Source: Roseomonas alba
GTDB taxonomy: Bacteria > Pseudomonadota > Alphaproteobacteria > Acetobacterales > Acetobacteraceae
Assembly: GCF_019430885.1 (NCBI RefSeq)
Contig: NZ_JAHYBZ010000006.1
Coordinates: 124,001 to 188,000, forward strand
DNA: 64,000 nt
Direction of reading: 5' to 3'
The translations under genes were made by a program, and so were the position numbers. This document shows, one piece after another, positions 48,360-57,351 of the stretch; within the stretch, counting starts at the first letter, position 1; each line of letters begins with the position of its first letter. The notes under the pieces are model-generated. The model saw only the letters and a program-made list of their open reading frames with translations. It was not told the origin of the DNA and did no database searches.

Positions 48360-49243
48360 GAACTCTTCCCCTCACGGATCATGGTGATGAGCGCCGAGAA
48401 GTCCTTGGCCCCACCGCCGCCATCCACGAAGCGGTCATACAGCGAAAGCGCGAGCGCGCCGACCGGCGTCGCCACCCCGGCGTCCTTCGCCGCCTGCTGC
48501 GCCAGGCCGAGATCCTTGCGCATCAGCGCCGCGGTGAAGCCCGGCGCATAGTCGCGATTGGCCGGGCTGCCCGGCGCCGGTCCCGGCACGGGGCAATAGG
48601 TGTTCAACGCCCAGGACATCGCCGTCGATTTCGAGCAGACGTCATAGAGCGCCTGCGCCGAGAGCCCGAGCTTCTCGGCCATGACGAAGGCCTCGGATGT
48701 CACCGCCATGGTCGCGGCGAGCATCATGTTGTTGCACAGCTTCGCCACCTGCCCCGCGCCGGCATCGCCGCAATGGACGATGGTCTTGCCCATGGCCTCC
48801 AGGATGGGCCTGGCGCGCTCTACCGCCGCGGGCTCGCCGCCGACCATGAAGGTCAGCGTGCCGGCCTCCGCCCCCATCACGCCGCCCGAGACCGGCGCGT
48901 CGAGGAAGGGCCGCCCGGACGCCGCCGCGACCTCGCGCGCCGTGGCGACGTCGATGGTCGAGCAATCCATCAGCAGCGCATCGACGCGGGCCGCCTTGGA
49001 GAGGCCCCCCTGCCCCAGCCAGGCATCGCGCACGTGCTCGCCCGCCGGCAGCATGGTGATGACGACATCCGCATCCTGCGCCGCGGCGGCGGAGGAGAAG
49101 GCCGCCGTCGCCCCCGCCGCAACGACGGAGTCGACCGCCGCCTGCACGATGTCGAACACCACGACCTGATGCCCGGCCTTGACCAGGTTGCGCGCCATCG
49201 GCGCCCCCATGCGGCCCAGTCCGACGAAGCCGATGCGTGCCAT
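48356..49243 (-). CDS. NAD-binding beta-hydroxyacid dehydrogenase (3-hydroxyisobutyrate type)
   Basis: A 295-residue enzyme of the 3-hydroxyisobutyrate/tartronate semialdehyde family. Rossmann motif GFVGLGRMGAPMARNLVKAGH at residues 4-24, the substrate motif DAPVSGGVMGAEAGTLTFMVGG near 117-138, and catalytic-lysine helix AGAGQVAKLCNNMMLAATM near 165-183. The Lys is in the AKLCNN segment. The ATG at 49243 has a GGGAGG site; a further in-frame ATG at 49258 is weaker. It overlaps the alcohol dehydrogenase by 4 nt (ATGA), and the Bug receptor gene ends 12 nt upstream, suggesting import and oxidation of a hydroxy acid. Confidence 0.9.
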   Translation of the reverse strand: MARIGFVGLGRMGAPMARNLVKAGHQVVVFDIVQAAVDSVVAAGATAAFSSAAAAQDADVVITMLPAGEHVRDAWLGQGGLSKAARVDALLMDCSTIDVATAREVAAASGRPFLDAPVSGGVMGAEAGTLTFMVGGEPAAVERARPILEAMGKTIVHCGDAGAGQVAKLCNNMMLAATMAVTSEAFVMAEKLGLSAQALYDVCSKSTAMSWALNTYCPVPGPAPGSPANRDYAPGFTAALMRKDLGLAQQAAKDAGVATPVGALALSLYDRFVDGGGGAKDFSALITMIREGKSS

Positions 49244-49254
49244 GTCTGCCTCCC

Positions 49255-50235
49255 TCATTCCGCGCGGATGCCGACGCGGCGGATCAGGTCGCCGAGCCGG
49301 ACGAATTCGCGTTCATTGCGTGCCTGATAGACCTCGGGCGACCCCGGCAGCGGCCGGGCGCCCAGTTCGGCCATGCGCGAAGCGGTCTCCGGCTTCGAAA
49401 GCCCGACGCGCAGCGCGGCATTGGCCTTGGCGATGATCTCCGCCGGCGTGCCGCGCGGCGCGACCAGGCCGAACCAGGCCGTCACCTCATAGCCCGGCAG
49501 GGTCTCGGCGATGGCCGGGATGTCGGGGCTGGACGGCCAGCGCTCGGCCGAGGTGACGCCGATCGCGACCAGCGCGCCGGACCGGACATGCGGCAGGATC
49601 GAGGGCAGGTTGTCCGTGCCGAAATCGATCCGCCCCGGCAGCAGGTCCGTCATCATCGGCGCGCTGCCGCGATAGGGGACATGCGTCGCCTCGAAGCCGC
49701 CCATCAGGCGAAACAGCTCGGCGGCGAGATGCGTCGATCCGCCGATGCTGGTCTCGCCGTAGGACAGCGTCCGCTGCTTCGCGAGTGCGATCAGCGCCGC
49801 CGCGTTGCGCACGCCGACCGAGGGGTGCGCCGCGATCAGGTTCGGCACCTCGGCGATCTGGCTGATCGGCAGGAAGTCCTTCAACGGGTCATAGCCGGAA
49901 TTGGCATAGAGATGCGGGTTGATCGCATTGGTGCCGGGCGAGCCCAGCAGCAGCGTGTAGCCATCGGCCGGGCTGCGCAGCACCGCCTGCGCGGCGATGT
50001 TGGACCCGGCGCCGGGCCGGTTCTCCACCACCACGGGCTGGCCGAGTTCCTCCTGCAGGATCTGCGCGGCGATGCGGCCCAGGATGTCCGTCGTGCCGCC
50101 GGCCGGGAAGCCGACCAGGATGCGGACCGGCCGGTCGGGCCAGGTGGCCGCGAAGGCCGGGGCGGCGAGCAGCCCCGCCCCAGCGGTCAGCAGGGCTCGG
50201 CGGCGCAGCACGACGAGTGACGAGGCCTTGGACAC
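49255..50235 (-). CDS. Bug family tripartite tricarboxylate receptor protein
   Basis: A 326-residue periplasmic receptor. The export signal has LRRRALLTAG and cleaves near AFA-A. The mature part has VRILVGFPAGGTTDILGRIAAQIL, VVENRPGAGSNIAAQAV, HVPYRGSAPMMTDLLPGRIDFGTDNL and the usual C-terminal GVTSAERWPSSPDIPAIAET block. Start is a GTG at 50235 with a good GGAGG site. It is likely co-transcribed with the downstream dehydrogenases and may collect their carboxylate substrate. Membrane TctAB partners are absent from the window. Confidence 0.9.
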   Translation of the reverse strand: MSKASSLVVLRRRALLTAGAGLLAAPAFAATWPDRPVRILVGFPAGGTTDILGRIAAQILQEELGQPVVVENRPGAGSNIAAQAVLRSPADGYTLLLGSPGTNAINPHLYANSGYDPLKDFLPISQIAEVPNLIAAHPSVGVRNAAALIALAKQRTLSYGETSIGGSTHLAAELFRLMGGFEATHVPYRGSAPMMTDLLPGRIDFGTDNLPSILPHVRSGALVAIGVTSAERWPSSPDIPAIAETLPGYEVTAWFGLVAPRGTPAEIIAKANAALRVGLSKPETASRMAELGARPLPGSPEVYQARNEREFVRLGDLIRRVGIRAE

Positions 50236-50289
50236 TGTGTTCCCTCCGGGGATGTTTGCGGCCAGTGTCGGGATCGCCTCCCCCGCTTG

Positions 50290-51840
50290 TCAAACCGCTC
50301 GGGGCATCCCGAAGACGCGCAGCAGGATGTCTCGCAGCCCGGCATGGTCGGGCGAGGGCCCGCGCCAGGCGATATAGCCATCCGGCCGCACCAGCCAGGC
50401 CGCGCCCGCCCCACCATAGGCGGCCGCGAAGGCGCCCTGCGCGTCCTGCAGCACCGCGACGCCGTAGTGATCGGCCGGCGCATCGGCGGTGATGACCACG
50501 ACGCGCAGCCCCGGGATGCGCGGCAGCGTGTCGATATCCGGCGCCTGATGCACCAGCAGCACCGGGTCCGTGCCGCGCAGCATGTCGAAGACGCGCAAGG
50601 GGGAACCCACGCCCTCACGCCGCAGCCCGCCCGCATCCGGCGCGCGATCGCCGGCTCGTGGCCCCTCCGGCCCTCCATCGTCGTGCACCCAGGCGCTGTC
50701 GCGATAGGTGACGAGAAGCTGCGTGTCCTCCAGCCGATCCGGCTTGGCCCCACCCTCCCGCCCGAAATTCATCGAGGCCGCGAGCGTCCGCGCGATGACA
50801 TCCGCGCCCACCGGCCGGCGCTCGGCCTCATAGCTGTCGAGCAGCGCCACCGGCGCTCGCCCCGCCAACACCGAGGCCAGTTTCCAAGCAAGGTTATAGG
50901 CGTCCTGGATGCCGGTATTCATCCCCTGCCCGCCCGTCGGCGGATGGATATGCGCCGCATCGCCGGCGATGAAGACGCGCCCGGCGCGATACCGCGCCGC
51001 CAGCCGCATGCTGATGCGGAAGATCGAGGACCAGCGCAGGTCGGACAGCACCGGCCGGTCCGGCACCAGATCGTCCACCACCGCCTGAAGCTCGGCCAGG
51101 CCGGGGCCTTTCAGTTCGGCCTGGATGCCATGGCCGCCGCCGCCATCTCCCGCCAGGCTCTGGGGTGCGATCATCGAGACGCGGTAGCGCCCGGGCTCCG
51201 GCAGCGGAATCGCGACAAAGAGGTCGGGCGCCGCGTCCTCATGCAGCCGCACCGCGCGCAGCGCCATGCCATAGGGCAGGTCCATCGCCATGTGGACATC
51301 GCCGAGCATGAAGGTCATCGGCATGGCCTCGCCCTCGAAGCCTATGCCGAGCGCGTGGCGCACCGTGCTGTGCGCGCCGTCGCAGCCGATCACATGACGG
51401 AAGCGCTGCGGCCCGGCGCCGCCGGACAGGCGCACCGTGACACCTTCCGCATCCTGCTCCAGCGCCTCCAGCGCGACCTCGCGCTCGACCGCGATGCCCT
51501 GGCCCTCGAGGTGGCGCGCCAGAAGGCGCTCCGTCTCGTATTGTGGCAGGCCGAGCGTCGCATAGGGCAGGTCCGACAGGTCGCGCAGCACGTCGTAGGG
51601 CGGATGCCCGGTGATGATGGACCGCATGCCGTTCAGCCAGAGCCCGGCATCGATCATATCCCGCACCACGCCCATATCCTCCCACACCTCCAGGGTGCGG
51701 GGCGTGACGCCGATAGCGCGGCAGAACGGGGATGGCCCGGCCGCCTGGTCGATGATGCGGCACCGCACGCCATGGCGGGCCAGCTCGCTGGCCATGGTCA
51801 GGCCGACCGGGCCTGCTCCGACGACGAGGACATCCGACAT
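50290..51840 (-). CDS. FAD-dependent aromatic monooxygenase (phenol hydroxylase/MhpA-like)
   Basis: A 516-residue class A flavin monooxygenase. Rossmann motif VGAGPVGLTMASELARHGV near residues 6-24, the DG motif GCDGAHSTVRHALG near 158-171, and the GDAAHIHPPTGGQGMNTGIQDAYNLAWKLA block near 290-320. A C-terminal thioredoxin-like domain (about 420-516) is typical of phenol hydroxylases and MhpA-type enzymes. It hydroxylates phenolic or hydroxyphenyl acids with NADPH and O2. No ring-cleavage genes follow here. It lies 54 nt upstream of the Bug gene and may be in the same unit. Confidence 0.9.
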   Translation of the reverse strand: MSDVLVVGAGPVGLTMASELARHGVRCRIIDQAAGPSPFCRAIGVTPRTLEVWEDMGVVRDMIDAGLWLNGMRSIITGHPPYDVLRDLSDLPYATLGLPQYETERLLARHLEGQGIAVEREVALEALEQDAEGVTVRLSGGAGPQRFRHVIGCDGAHSTVRHALGIGFEGEAMPMTFMLGDVHMAMDLPYGMALRAVRLHEDAAPDLFVAIPLPEPGRYRVSMIAPQSLAGDGGGGHGIQAELKGPGLAELQAVVDDLVPDRPVLSDLRWSSIFRISMRLAARYRAGRVFIAGDAAHIHPPTGGQGMNTGIQDAYNLAWKLASVLAGRAPVALLDSYEAERRPVGADVIARTLAASMNFGREGGAKPDRLEDTQLLVTYRDSAWVHDDGGPEGPRAGDRAPDAGGLRREGVGSPLRVFDMLRGTDPVLLVHQAPDIDTLPRIPGLRVVVITADAPADHYGVAVLQDAQGAFAAAYGGAGAAWLVRPDGYIAWRGPSPDHAGLRDILLRVFGMPRAV

Positions 51841-51913
51841 GGTTGCTGCTCCCTGCTCCGAGCCGCAGTTGAGCAGAACTCGACAGATCCGGCATTACCC
51901 GGACTGGTCAGGA

Positions 51914-51936
51914 CGTCCGGCCGCCAGGACCGGACG
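51914..51936 (-). terminator. Hairpin at the end of the eight-gene ABC operon
   Basis: A 7-bp stem, CGTCCGG / CCGGACG, with a 9-nt loop, starting 14 nt after the stop codon of the last ATPase gene on the minus strand. No strong T-run follows. Position supports an operon-end role. Confidence 0.45.
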
Positions 51937-51950
51937 CCGCACCGCCCCGA

Positions 51951-53012
51951 TCAGGCCGCCCGGGCGCGGGCGTAGAGCGCGAGCCGCTTCGCCGCATTCT
52001 CCGAAAGCCCCCCGGCGAAGTTCAGCCCCGCATCGGGCAGTGTCTCGGCGAAGTGGCACGACGCCTCATGGCCGGGCGCGAGACGCCGCAACTCCGGCAC
52101 CTCGGTCCGGCAGCGATCCTGCGCGAAGGGGCAGCGCGTGTGGAAGCGGCAGCCGGATGGCGGATTCAGCGGGCTCGGCAGGTCGCCGCCCAGCGGCTTC
52201 ACCTGGCCGCGCCGCTCCGGATCGGGATGCGGGATCGCGGAGAGCAGCGCGCGCGTATAGGGATGCTTCGGTGCGGCGAACAGATCCTGCTTGGACGCCG
52301 TCTCCACGATCTGGCCGAGATACATCACCGCGACCCGGTCCGCGACGTGCTTCACCACGGCGAGGTCATGCGCGATGAACAGATAGGCGAGGCCGAAACG
52401 CCGCTGCAGATCCTTCAGCAGGTTCACCACCTGCGCCTGGATCGACACGTCGAGTGCCGAGACCGGCTCGTCGCACACCACCAGGTCCGGCTGCACCGAC
52501 AGCGCGCGGGCGATGCCGATGCGCTGGCGCTGCCCGCCCGAGAACTCATGCGGATAGCGCTGCGCATGGAAGCTGCGCAGGCCGACCAGCGACAGCAGCT
52601 CCTCCACCCGCTTGCGGCGGGAGGCCGCATCGCCGATGCCATGCACCACCATCGGCTCGGCGATCGCGTCGGCGACCGTCAGGCGCGGATTGAGGCTGGC
52701 ATAGGGATCCTGGAAGACGATCTGCATGCGCCGGCGCATCGCCCGCTGCGCGGCGCCGGTGATGCGGGTGACGTCCACACCCTCGAAACCGATGGACCCG
52801 GCCGAGGGTTCGATCAGGCGCAGCACCAGCCGCGCCGTGGTGGACTTGCCGCAGCCGGATTCACCGACCAGCGCCAACGTCTCCCCCCGGTTCAACGAGA
52901 AGGACACGCCATCCACCGCGCGCACCGTGCCGACCTGCTTCGCCAGGATCAGCCCCTTGCGGACCGGGTAGTGCTTGGCGAGGTCCTTCACCTCGAGCAG
53001 CGTCTCGCTCAT
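51951..53012 (-). CDS. Peptide/opine-type ABC transporter ATP-binding protein (DppF-like)
   Basis: A 353-residue ATPase of the oligopeptide family. Walker [10 protein letters not shown] at residues 50-58, signature [15 protein letters not shown], Walker [12 protein letters not shown], switch [17 protein letters not shown]. The C-terminal oligopeptide-transporter domain has [14 protein letters not shown] with conserved cysteines, which marks the DppF class. It starts with ATGA overlap of the DppD gene. It would pair with DppD under the permeases at 57.4-59.2 kb. Its ATG at 53012 was chosen because the frame to 53099 runs over the DppD gene. Confidence 0.9.
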   Translation of the reverse strand: MSETLLEVKDLAKHYPVRKGLILAKQVGTVRAVDGVSFSLNRGETLALVGESGCGKSTTARLVLRLIEPSAGSIGFEGVDVTRITGAAQRAMRRRMQIVFQDPYASLNPRLTVADAIAEPMVVHGIGDAASRRKRVEELLSLVGLRSFHAQRYPHEFSGGQRQRIGIARALSVQPDLVVCDEPVSALDVSIQAQVVNLLKDLQRRFGLAYLFIAHDLAVVKHVADRVAVMYLGQIVETASKQDLFAAPKHPYTRALLSAIPHPDPERRGQVKPLGGDLPSPLNPPSGCRFHTRCPFAQDRCRTEVPELRRLAPGHEASCHFAETLPDAGLNFAGGLSENAAKRLALYARARAA

Positions 53013-53995
53013 GCGACGAAGGCCTCGACGGGGGCGCGCAGGCAGGCGGCCATGTGGCCATCCGCGATCTGGCGCAGCGGCGGTTGTTCGGTCTTGCACT
53101 CGGCCGCCGCGAAGGGGCAGCGCGGATGGAAGCGGCAGCCCTTGGGCAGGGCGAAGGGCGGCGGAACGGACCCTTCGATGGCGAGCAGCGTCTCGCGCTC
53201 CTCATCGAGGCGCGGCACGGACCCCAGCAACCCGAGCGTATAGGGATGCATCGGATCGCCGAAGATCGCCCTGGCCTCGGCGCGTTCGACGACGCGGCCG
53301 GCATACATCACCGCGACCTCATCGGCCATTTCCGCCACGACGCCGAGATCATGCGTGATGAGGATGATGGACATCCCCGTCTCGGCCTGAAGTTCGCGCA
53401 GCAGGTCGAGGATCTGCGCCTGCACCGTCACGTCGAGCGCCGTGGTGGGCTCGTCCGCGATCAGCAGCTTCGGCCGGCAGGCGAGCGCCATCGCGATCAT
53501 CACGCGCTGCCGCATGCCGCCCGAGAGCTGATGCGGATATTCGTCGAAGCGGCGTTCGGGGGACGGGATACGCACGCGGTTCAACGCCTCGACCGCGCGA
53601 TCACGCAACTCGGCGTTGGAGGCGCGCGCGTCATGGGCGCGCATCGCCTCGGTGATCTGGAAGCCGACCGTATGGACCGGGTTCAGGCTGGTCATCGGCT
53701 CCTGGAAGATCATCGCAACCTGGCTGCCGCGCACGTCGCGCATCTCGGCGCTGGACAGTCCCAGCAGGTCGCGTCCGTCGAGCAACACGCGACCCGCCGC
53801 GACACGGCCGGGATGCGCGACGAGGCGCATGACCGACAGCGACAGCACCGATTTCCCACAGCCCGATTCACCGACGATGCCGAGGGTGCGGCCACGCGGA
53901 ACGGATAGGTCCACGCCATCGACGGCCGTCACCTCGCCGCCATGGGTGCGGAAGACGGTGCGCAGGCCCTCGATGCGGAGGAGATCGTCGGTCAT
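53009..53995 (-). CDS. Peptide/opine-type ABC transporter ATP-binding protein (DppD-like)
   Basis: A 328-residue ATPase of the DppD/OppD class. Walker [10 protein letters not shown] at residues 42-50, signature [15 protein letters not shown], Walker [13 protein letters not shown], switch [18 protein letters not shown]-terminal [15 protein letters not shown] cysteines. The open frame to 54112 adds the upstream repeat element only. It is separated from its upstream partner by the 54004-54220 repeat element and overlaps DppF by 4 nt. Confidence 0.9.
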   Translation of the reverse strand: MTDDLLRIEGLRTVFRTHGGEVTAVDGVDLSVPRGRTLGIVGESGCGKSVLSLSVMRLVAHPGRVAAGRVLLDGRDLLGLSSAEMRDVRGSQVAMIFQEPMTSLNPVHTVGFQITEAMRAHDARASNAELRDRAVEALNRVRIPSPERRFDEYPHQLSGGMRQRVMIAMALACRPKLLIADEPTTALDVTVQAQILDLLRELQAETGMSIILITHDLGVVAEMADEVAVMYAGRVVERAEARAIFGDPMHPYTLGLLGSVPRLDEERETLLAIEGSVPPPFALPKGCRFHPRCPFAAAECKTEQPPLRQIADGHMAACLRAPVEAFVA

Positions 53996-54003
53996 GGGTG
54001 GAA

Positions 54004-54220
54004 CCGGGAAGGGCTTTGCCCCTCCCGGACCCTCCCCACCAAAGGCCACAGGGCCTTTGGAAACCGATACCTGGTGCCAGCGACATCCCCACGCAGCGCG
54101 CGCGGGGCACAAGAGCGGGTCACGATATGCATCCTATCAGTGGCGCCCGGCGCCGAGTAACGGTTTCCAAAGGCCCTGTGGCCTTTGGCGGGGTGGCTTG
54201 GAGGGGCAGAGCCCCTCCAA
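54004..54220. repeat. MITE-like inverted-pair repeat element, locus 4
   Basis: Left unit: CCGGG-centred outer hairpin (54004-54028, TTT loop), then CCAAAGGCC-ACAG-GGCCTTTGG (54039-54060). Right unit reversed: CCAAAGGCC-CTGT-GGCCTTTGG (54167-54188) then TTGGAGGGGC-AGA-GCCCCTCCAA (54198-54220). The inner sequence is about 105 bp. It fills the gap between two operon genes, its right end 16 nt past the amidohydrolase stop and its left end 8 nt 5' of the DppD start, where it also sits over the ribosome site region. Confidence 0.85.
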
Positions 54221-54236
54221 ACAGCGCCCGTCGCGA

Positions 54237-55670
54237 TCACGACCAATGGAAGGTCGGCGGCGCGATCTTCTCCGCGCTGCGATGTACCCAATCCTGCTGC
54301 GGCACGCGCCCGATCACGCGCTTCTGCGCCTCGTGCAGGTGCTCGGCGGCCTGGCGGTAGTCCATGGTCAGGACCTCGCCATCCTCCACCACCTTGTTGC
54401 CGTCCACATAGAGCGCCTTCATCGCGCGATCGCCTGCCGAATAGATCAGGCTGCGCACGGGGTCGTAGGCCGGCCGCATCATCGGATGCGCGATGTCCAC
54501 CAGCGAGAAATCCGCCTTGCACCCCACGGCGAGCCGCCCGATGTCGTCCCGCCCCAGCGCCGTCGCACCTCCGATGGTCGCGGCGTTGAACAGGTCCGTC
54601 GTCGTCATGGTGCGCGGATTGCCGGCCTGGGTGCGCGCGATATGGGCCGCCAGCCGCATCTCATCCAGCATGTTGTGCGGATAGGTATCGGTGCCGATGC
54701 CCATGTTCACACCGCGGCGGATGTAGCGGCCGAGATCCTTCATCGCGATGCCGCGGCGGACGAAAACGGTCGGGCAATGCGCGACGGTGGTGCCGGTGTC
54801 CGCGAGGCGCGCCAGGTCGTTCTCGGTATGCCAGCGCGTGGACGGATGATCGTCGAGGAAGATGCCGTGCCCGATGATGGCGCGCTCACCCAGCAGCCCC
54901 ATCGAATCCAGCCAGCCGATCGGCGTCATGCCGTGGCGGCGGGTGATCTCGTGGAACTCGACGACGGATTGCGCCGCATGCACCTGCCACGACACGCCGC
55001 GCGCCTTCGCCTCGGCGCGGCTGTCCTTCAGCAGGCCGGCGGAGCAGGTGTCGATCTGCGCCGGCACCACCATGCCGAACAACCGCCCGCATTCATGCTG
55101 CTCGGCGCGCTCGATGAGGCGGAGAGCTTCCTCCATCGCCTTCTCGCCGGCCTTCTCGTCCCATTCGTATTCGACGACATGGCCGTTCTTGGTGAACCAG
55201 CGCGCCGAGCGGAACATCGGCGCGATGCAGACGCGCATGCCCGCCTCGGCGAGCAGGTCGAGCCAGCCCGGATGCGCCATGGACAGATCGGCGAGCGTGG
55301 TCACGCCCGACAGCAGCAGTTCCGACAGCGCGACCCGCACGCAATGCGGCACCGCTTCCGCATCGGCGCGGAAGATCGGCATGTATTCGTACAGCGAGGA
55401 ATTGTAGAGGCCTGGCGAGCCGATCTCATCGAGGAACCCCTTGTTCAGGGGCTCGCTCGACGGATGGGAGTGGATGTTCACCAGCCCCGGCATGACCATC
55501 AGGCCGCTTCCGTCGATCACCGTATCCGCCGCGCCTTCATAGCCGCGCCCGACGAAGGTCAGCGTCCCGTCGGTGAAGGCCATGTCGGCATCGGGCAGAT
55601 AGGTGTGCGCCTTGGTCGATGAGTCCCAGGCGACGATGAGATCTGCGGCTTTGATCAGAGTGGTGGTCAT
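54237..55670 (-). CDS. Amidohydrolase, ATZ/TRZ (chlorohydrolase) family
   Basis: A 477-residue metal-dependent amidohydrolase. Metal-binding motif NIHSHP near residue 65 (HxH), WQVHAAQS (third His, near 228), GHGIFLDD near 265, and the later AHCPTVF and GTDTYPHNM (Asp near 328). A short N-terminal beta-domain and C-terminal strands complete the composite fold. The group hydrolyses amide or amine bonds on triazines, cytosine-like rings, guanine, hydantoins and S-adenosylhomocysteine. The frame begins MTTTLIKAADLIVAWD with no signal peptide, so it is cytoplasmic. It lies inside the peptide-type ABC operon, suggesting the imported solute is an amide, urea or N-ring compound. Confidence 0.88.
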   Translation of the reverse strand: MTTTLIKAADLIVAWDSSTKAHTYLPDADMAFTDGTLTFVGRGYEGAADTVIDGSGLMVMPGLVNIHSHPSSEPLNKGFLDEIGSPGLYNSSLYEYMPIFRADAEAVPHCVRVALSELLLSGVTTLADLSMAHPGWLDLLAEAGMRVCIAPMFRSARWFTKNGHVVEYEWDEKAGEKAMEEALRLIERAEQHECGRLFGMVVPAQIDTCSAGLLKDSRAEAKARGVSWQVHAAQSVVEFHEITRRHGMTPIGWLDSMGLLGERAIIGHGIFLDDHPSTRWHTENDLARLADTGTTVAHCPTVFVRRGIAMKDLGRYIRRGVNMGIGTDTYPHNMLDEMRLAAHIARTQAGNPRTMTTTDLFNAATIGGATALGRDDIGRLAVGCKADFSLVDIAHPMMRPAYDPVRSLIYSAGDRAMKALYVDGNKVVEDGEVLTMDYRQAAEHLHEAQKRVIGRVPQQDWVHRSAEKIAPPTFHWS

Positions 55671-55727
55671 GGCGTGCCTTCCTCGGTCGTGGCGGGCGGG
55701 GCCATGGGAACGGCCCCGCCCAGATCG

Positions 55728-57323
55728 TCAGCGCGTCAGCCGGATGTCGAGGCCCTTGTACAGCGCGACGCCGTAGAGGCCATGCGCACGCACGCCCTCG
55801 ACCCGTGGTGCCGAGGCGACCCAGATCTGTTCATGCGCCAGCGGCAGCCAGACATTGTTCTCGGCGATGATGCGCTGCGCGCGGGCGATGGCCGCGGCCC
55901 GCGCCGCCGGATCGACGGCGGTGCGCGACTGCACCAGCGCCTCGTCGGTCGCCGCGTCCACCCAGTTCATGCGGTTCGGCGTCGGGCGATTGCCGCTCGC
56001 GAAATACAGCGAGAAGGCATCCGACGCCGTCACATAGGGATAGGACATGATGAAGGCGTCGAATTCCTGCGTCGCCAGGCGCCCCCACACCACCGTGCCG
56101 TCCCAGAGCTGGATGCGCATCTCGATGCCAATGCGCCGCAGATCGGCCTGCATGGATTCGAGGATCTGACGGCTGACCTCGCTCTGGCTGCCATAGACCA
56201 CGAAGGTGGCCCGCTGGCCGTTCTTCACGCGGATGCCGTCCGACCCGGGCACCCAGCCCGCGGCGTCGAGCACGCGCTTCGCCTCATCGGCATTGAACTG
56301 CGGCACCTCGTTCGCGGCCTGCTGGTCGAAGCCCGCGACATTCGGGTTCAGGTAGCCGCGCATCGGCGTCGCCGCGCCGAAGAAGGTCGCCTGCACCGCC
56401 GCCGCGCGGTTCACGCCGAGGTTGATGGCGCGACGGATCTCCGGGTCGTTCATCACCGGCTTGTCCACCTTGAAGCCGATGAAGTAGTCCCAGAAGTAGT
56501 TTTCCTGGGTCGACATGCGGATGTTCGGCATGCGGCGGAGTTGGTTGACGGCGATGTAGGGGATGTACTGCGTCACATCGCCCTGTCCGGTCTGCATCGC
56601 GGCGAGGCGCGTCTGGCTTTCCGGGATGATGCGCCACACCACGCGGTCCACCTGTGGCGCCGGGTTCTGGTAGATCGGCGGGCCCCAGGTGTAGCCCTCA
56701 TGCCGCGTCAGGACGAGCTCCTGCCGCGGCGTCCAGGACGCCCAGCAATAGGGGCCAGTGCCGTTGAAGCCCTGCACGCCGAAATTCTGGCCCAGCCGTT
56801 CGACCGAAGCCTGGTCCACGATGGTCGCGAAGGACAGGGTGAGCTGGTAGAGCAACTCGCCATAGGGCGCGGTCAGCTCGTACTGCACCGTGTAGTCGTC
56901 GACGGCGCGGACTTCCTTCACCGGGCCCGCGCGCCAGCGCACCGGGGAGCGCGTCGCGGGATCGAGCCAGCGATTGATGGTGTAGACCACGTCGCGCGCG
57001 GTGAAGGGCTTGCCGTCGCAGAACTTCACGTCGCGGCGCAGGTGGAAGGTGTAGGTCAGGCCGTCCGGGCTGACCTCCCAGCTCTCGGCGAGGCCCGGGC
57101 GCACGGTCGTCTGGTCCCAATCCATGGACACCAGCGTGTCGCCCATCATGTAGAGCACTTCGCTCGCCGCGCGCGCGGTCGAGCGCGGCGGATCGTAGTT
57201 GTCGGAATCGAGCTGGCGCAGGATCTGCAGCGTGTTGCGCGGATTGGCCTGGGCCGCCGCCTGCTGCGCCGGCAGCACGGCGGCCAGCGCCAGCGCGGCC
57301 GCGCCGATCGTCTTACGCATCAT
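55728..57323 (-). CDS. Peptide/opine ABC transporter substrate-binding protein (SBP family 5)
   Basis: A 531-residue binding protein of the DppA class with a signal peptide (residues 1-25, AAA-Q). Family blocks: LQILRQLDSDNYDPPRSTARAASEVL at the mature start, GLAESWEVSPDGLTYTFHLRRDVKFCDG near 75-105, a GTGPYCW near 195, RRAINLGVNR near 305. I chose the ATG at 57323, preceded by GGGAG; an extra Met at the N-terminus could be the first residue. It stands downstream of the DppB/C permease genes and upstream of the amidohydrolase, so it belongs to the same import operon and gives the specificity. Confidence 0.9.
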   Translation of the reverse strand: MMRKTIGAAALALAAVLPAQQAAAQANPRNTLQILRQLDSDNYDPPRSTARAASEVLYMMGDTLVSMDWDQTTVRPGLAESWEVSPDGLTYTFHLRRDVKFCDGKPFTARDVVYTINRWLDPATRSPVRWRAGPVKEVRAVDDYTVQYELTAPYGELLYQLTLSFATIVDQASVERLGQNFGVQGFNGTGPYCWASWTPRQELVLTRHEGYTWGPPIYQNPAPQVDRVVWRIIPESQTRLAAMQTGQGDVTQYIPYIAVNQLRRMPNIRMSTQENYFWDYFIGFKVDKPVMNDPEIRRAINLGVNRAAAVQATFFGAATPMRGYLNPNVAGFDQQAANEVPQFNADEAKRVLDAAGWVPGSDGIRVKNGQRATFVVYGSQSEVSRQILESMQADLRRIGIEMRIQLWDGTVVWGRLATQEFDAFIMSYPYVTASDAFSLYFASGNRPTPNRMNWVDAATDEALVQSRTAVDPAARAAAIARAQRIIAENNVWLPLAHEQIWVASAPRVEGVRAHGLYGVALYKGLDIRLTR

Positions 57324-57351
57324 GTGAAGTCTCCCGTACATCGTTGTTGAG

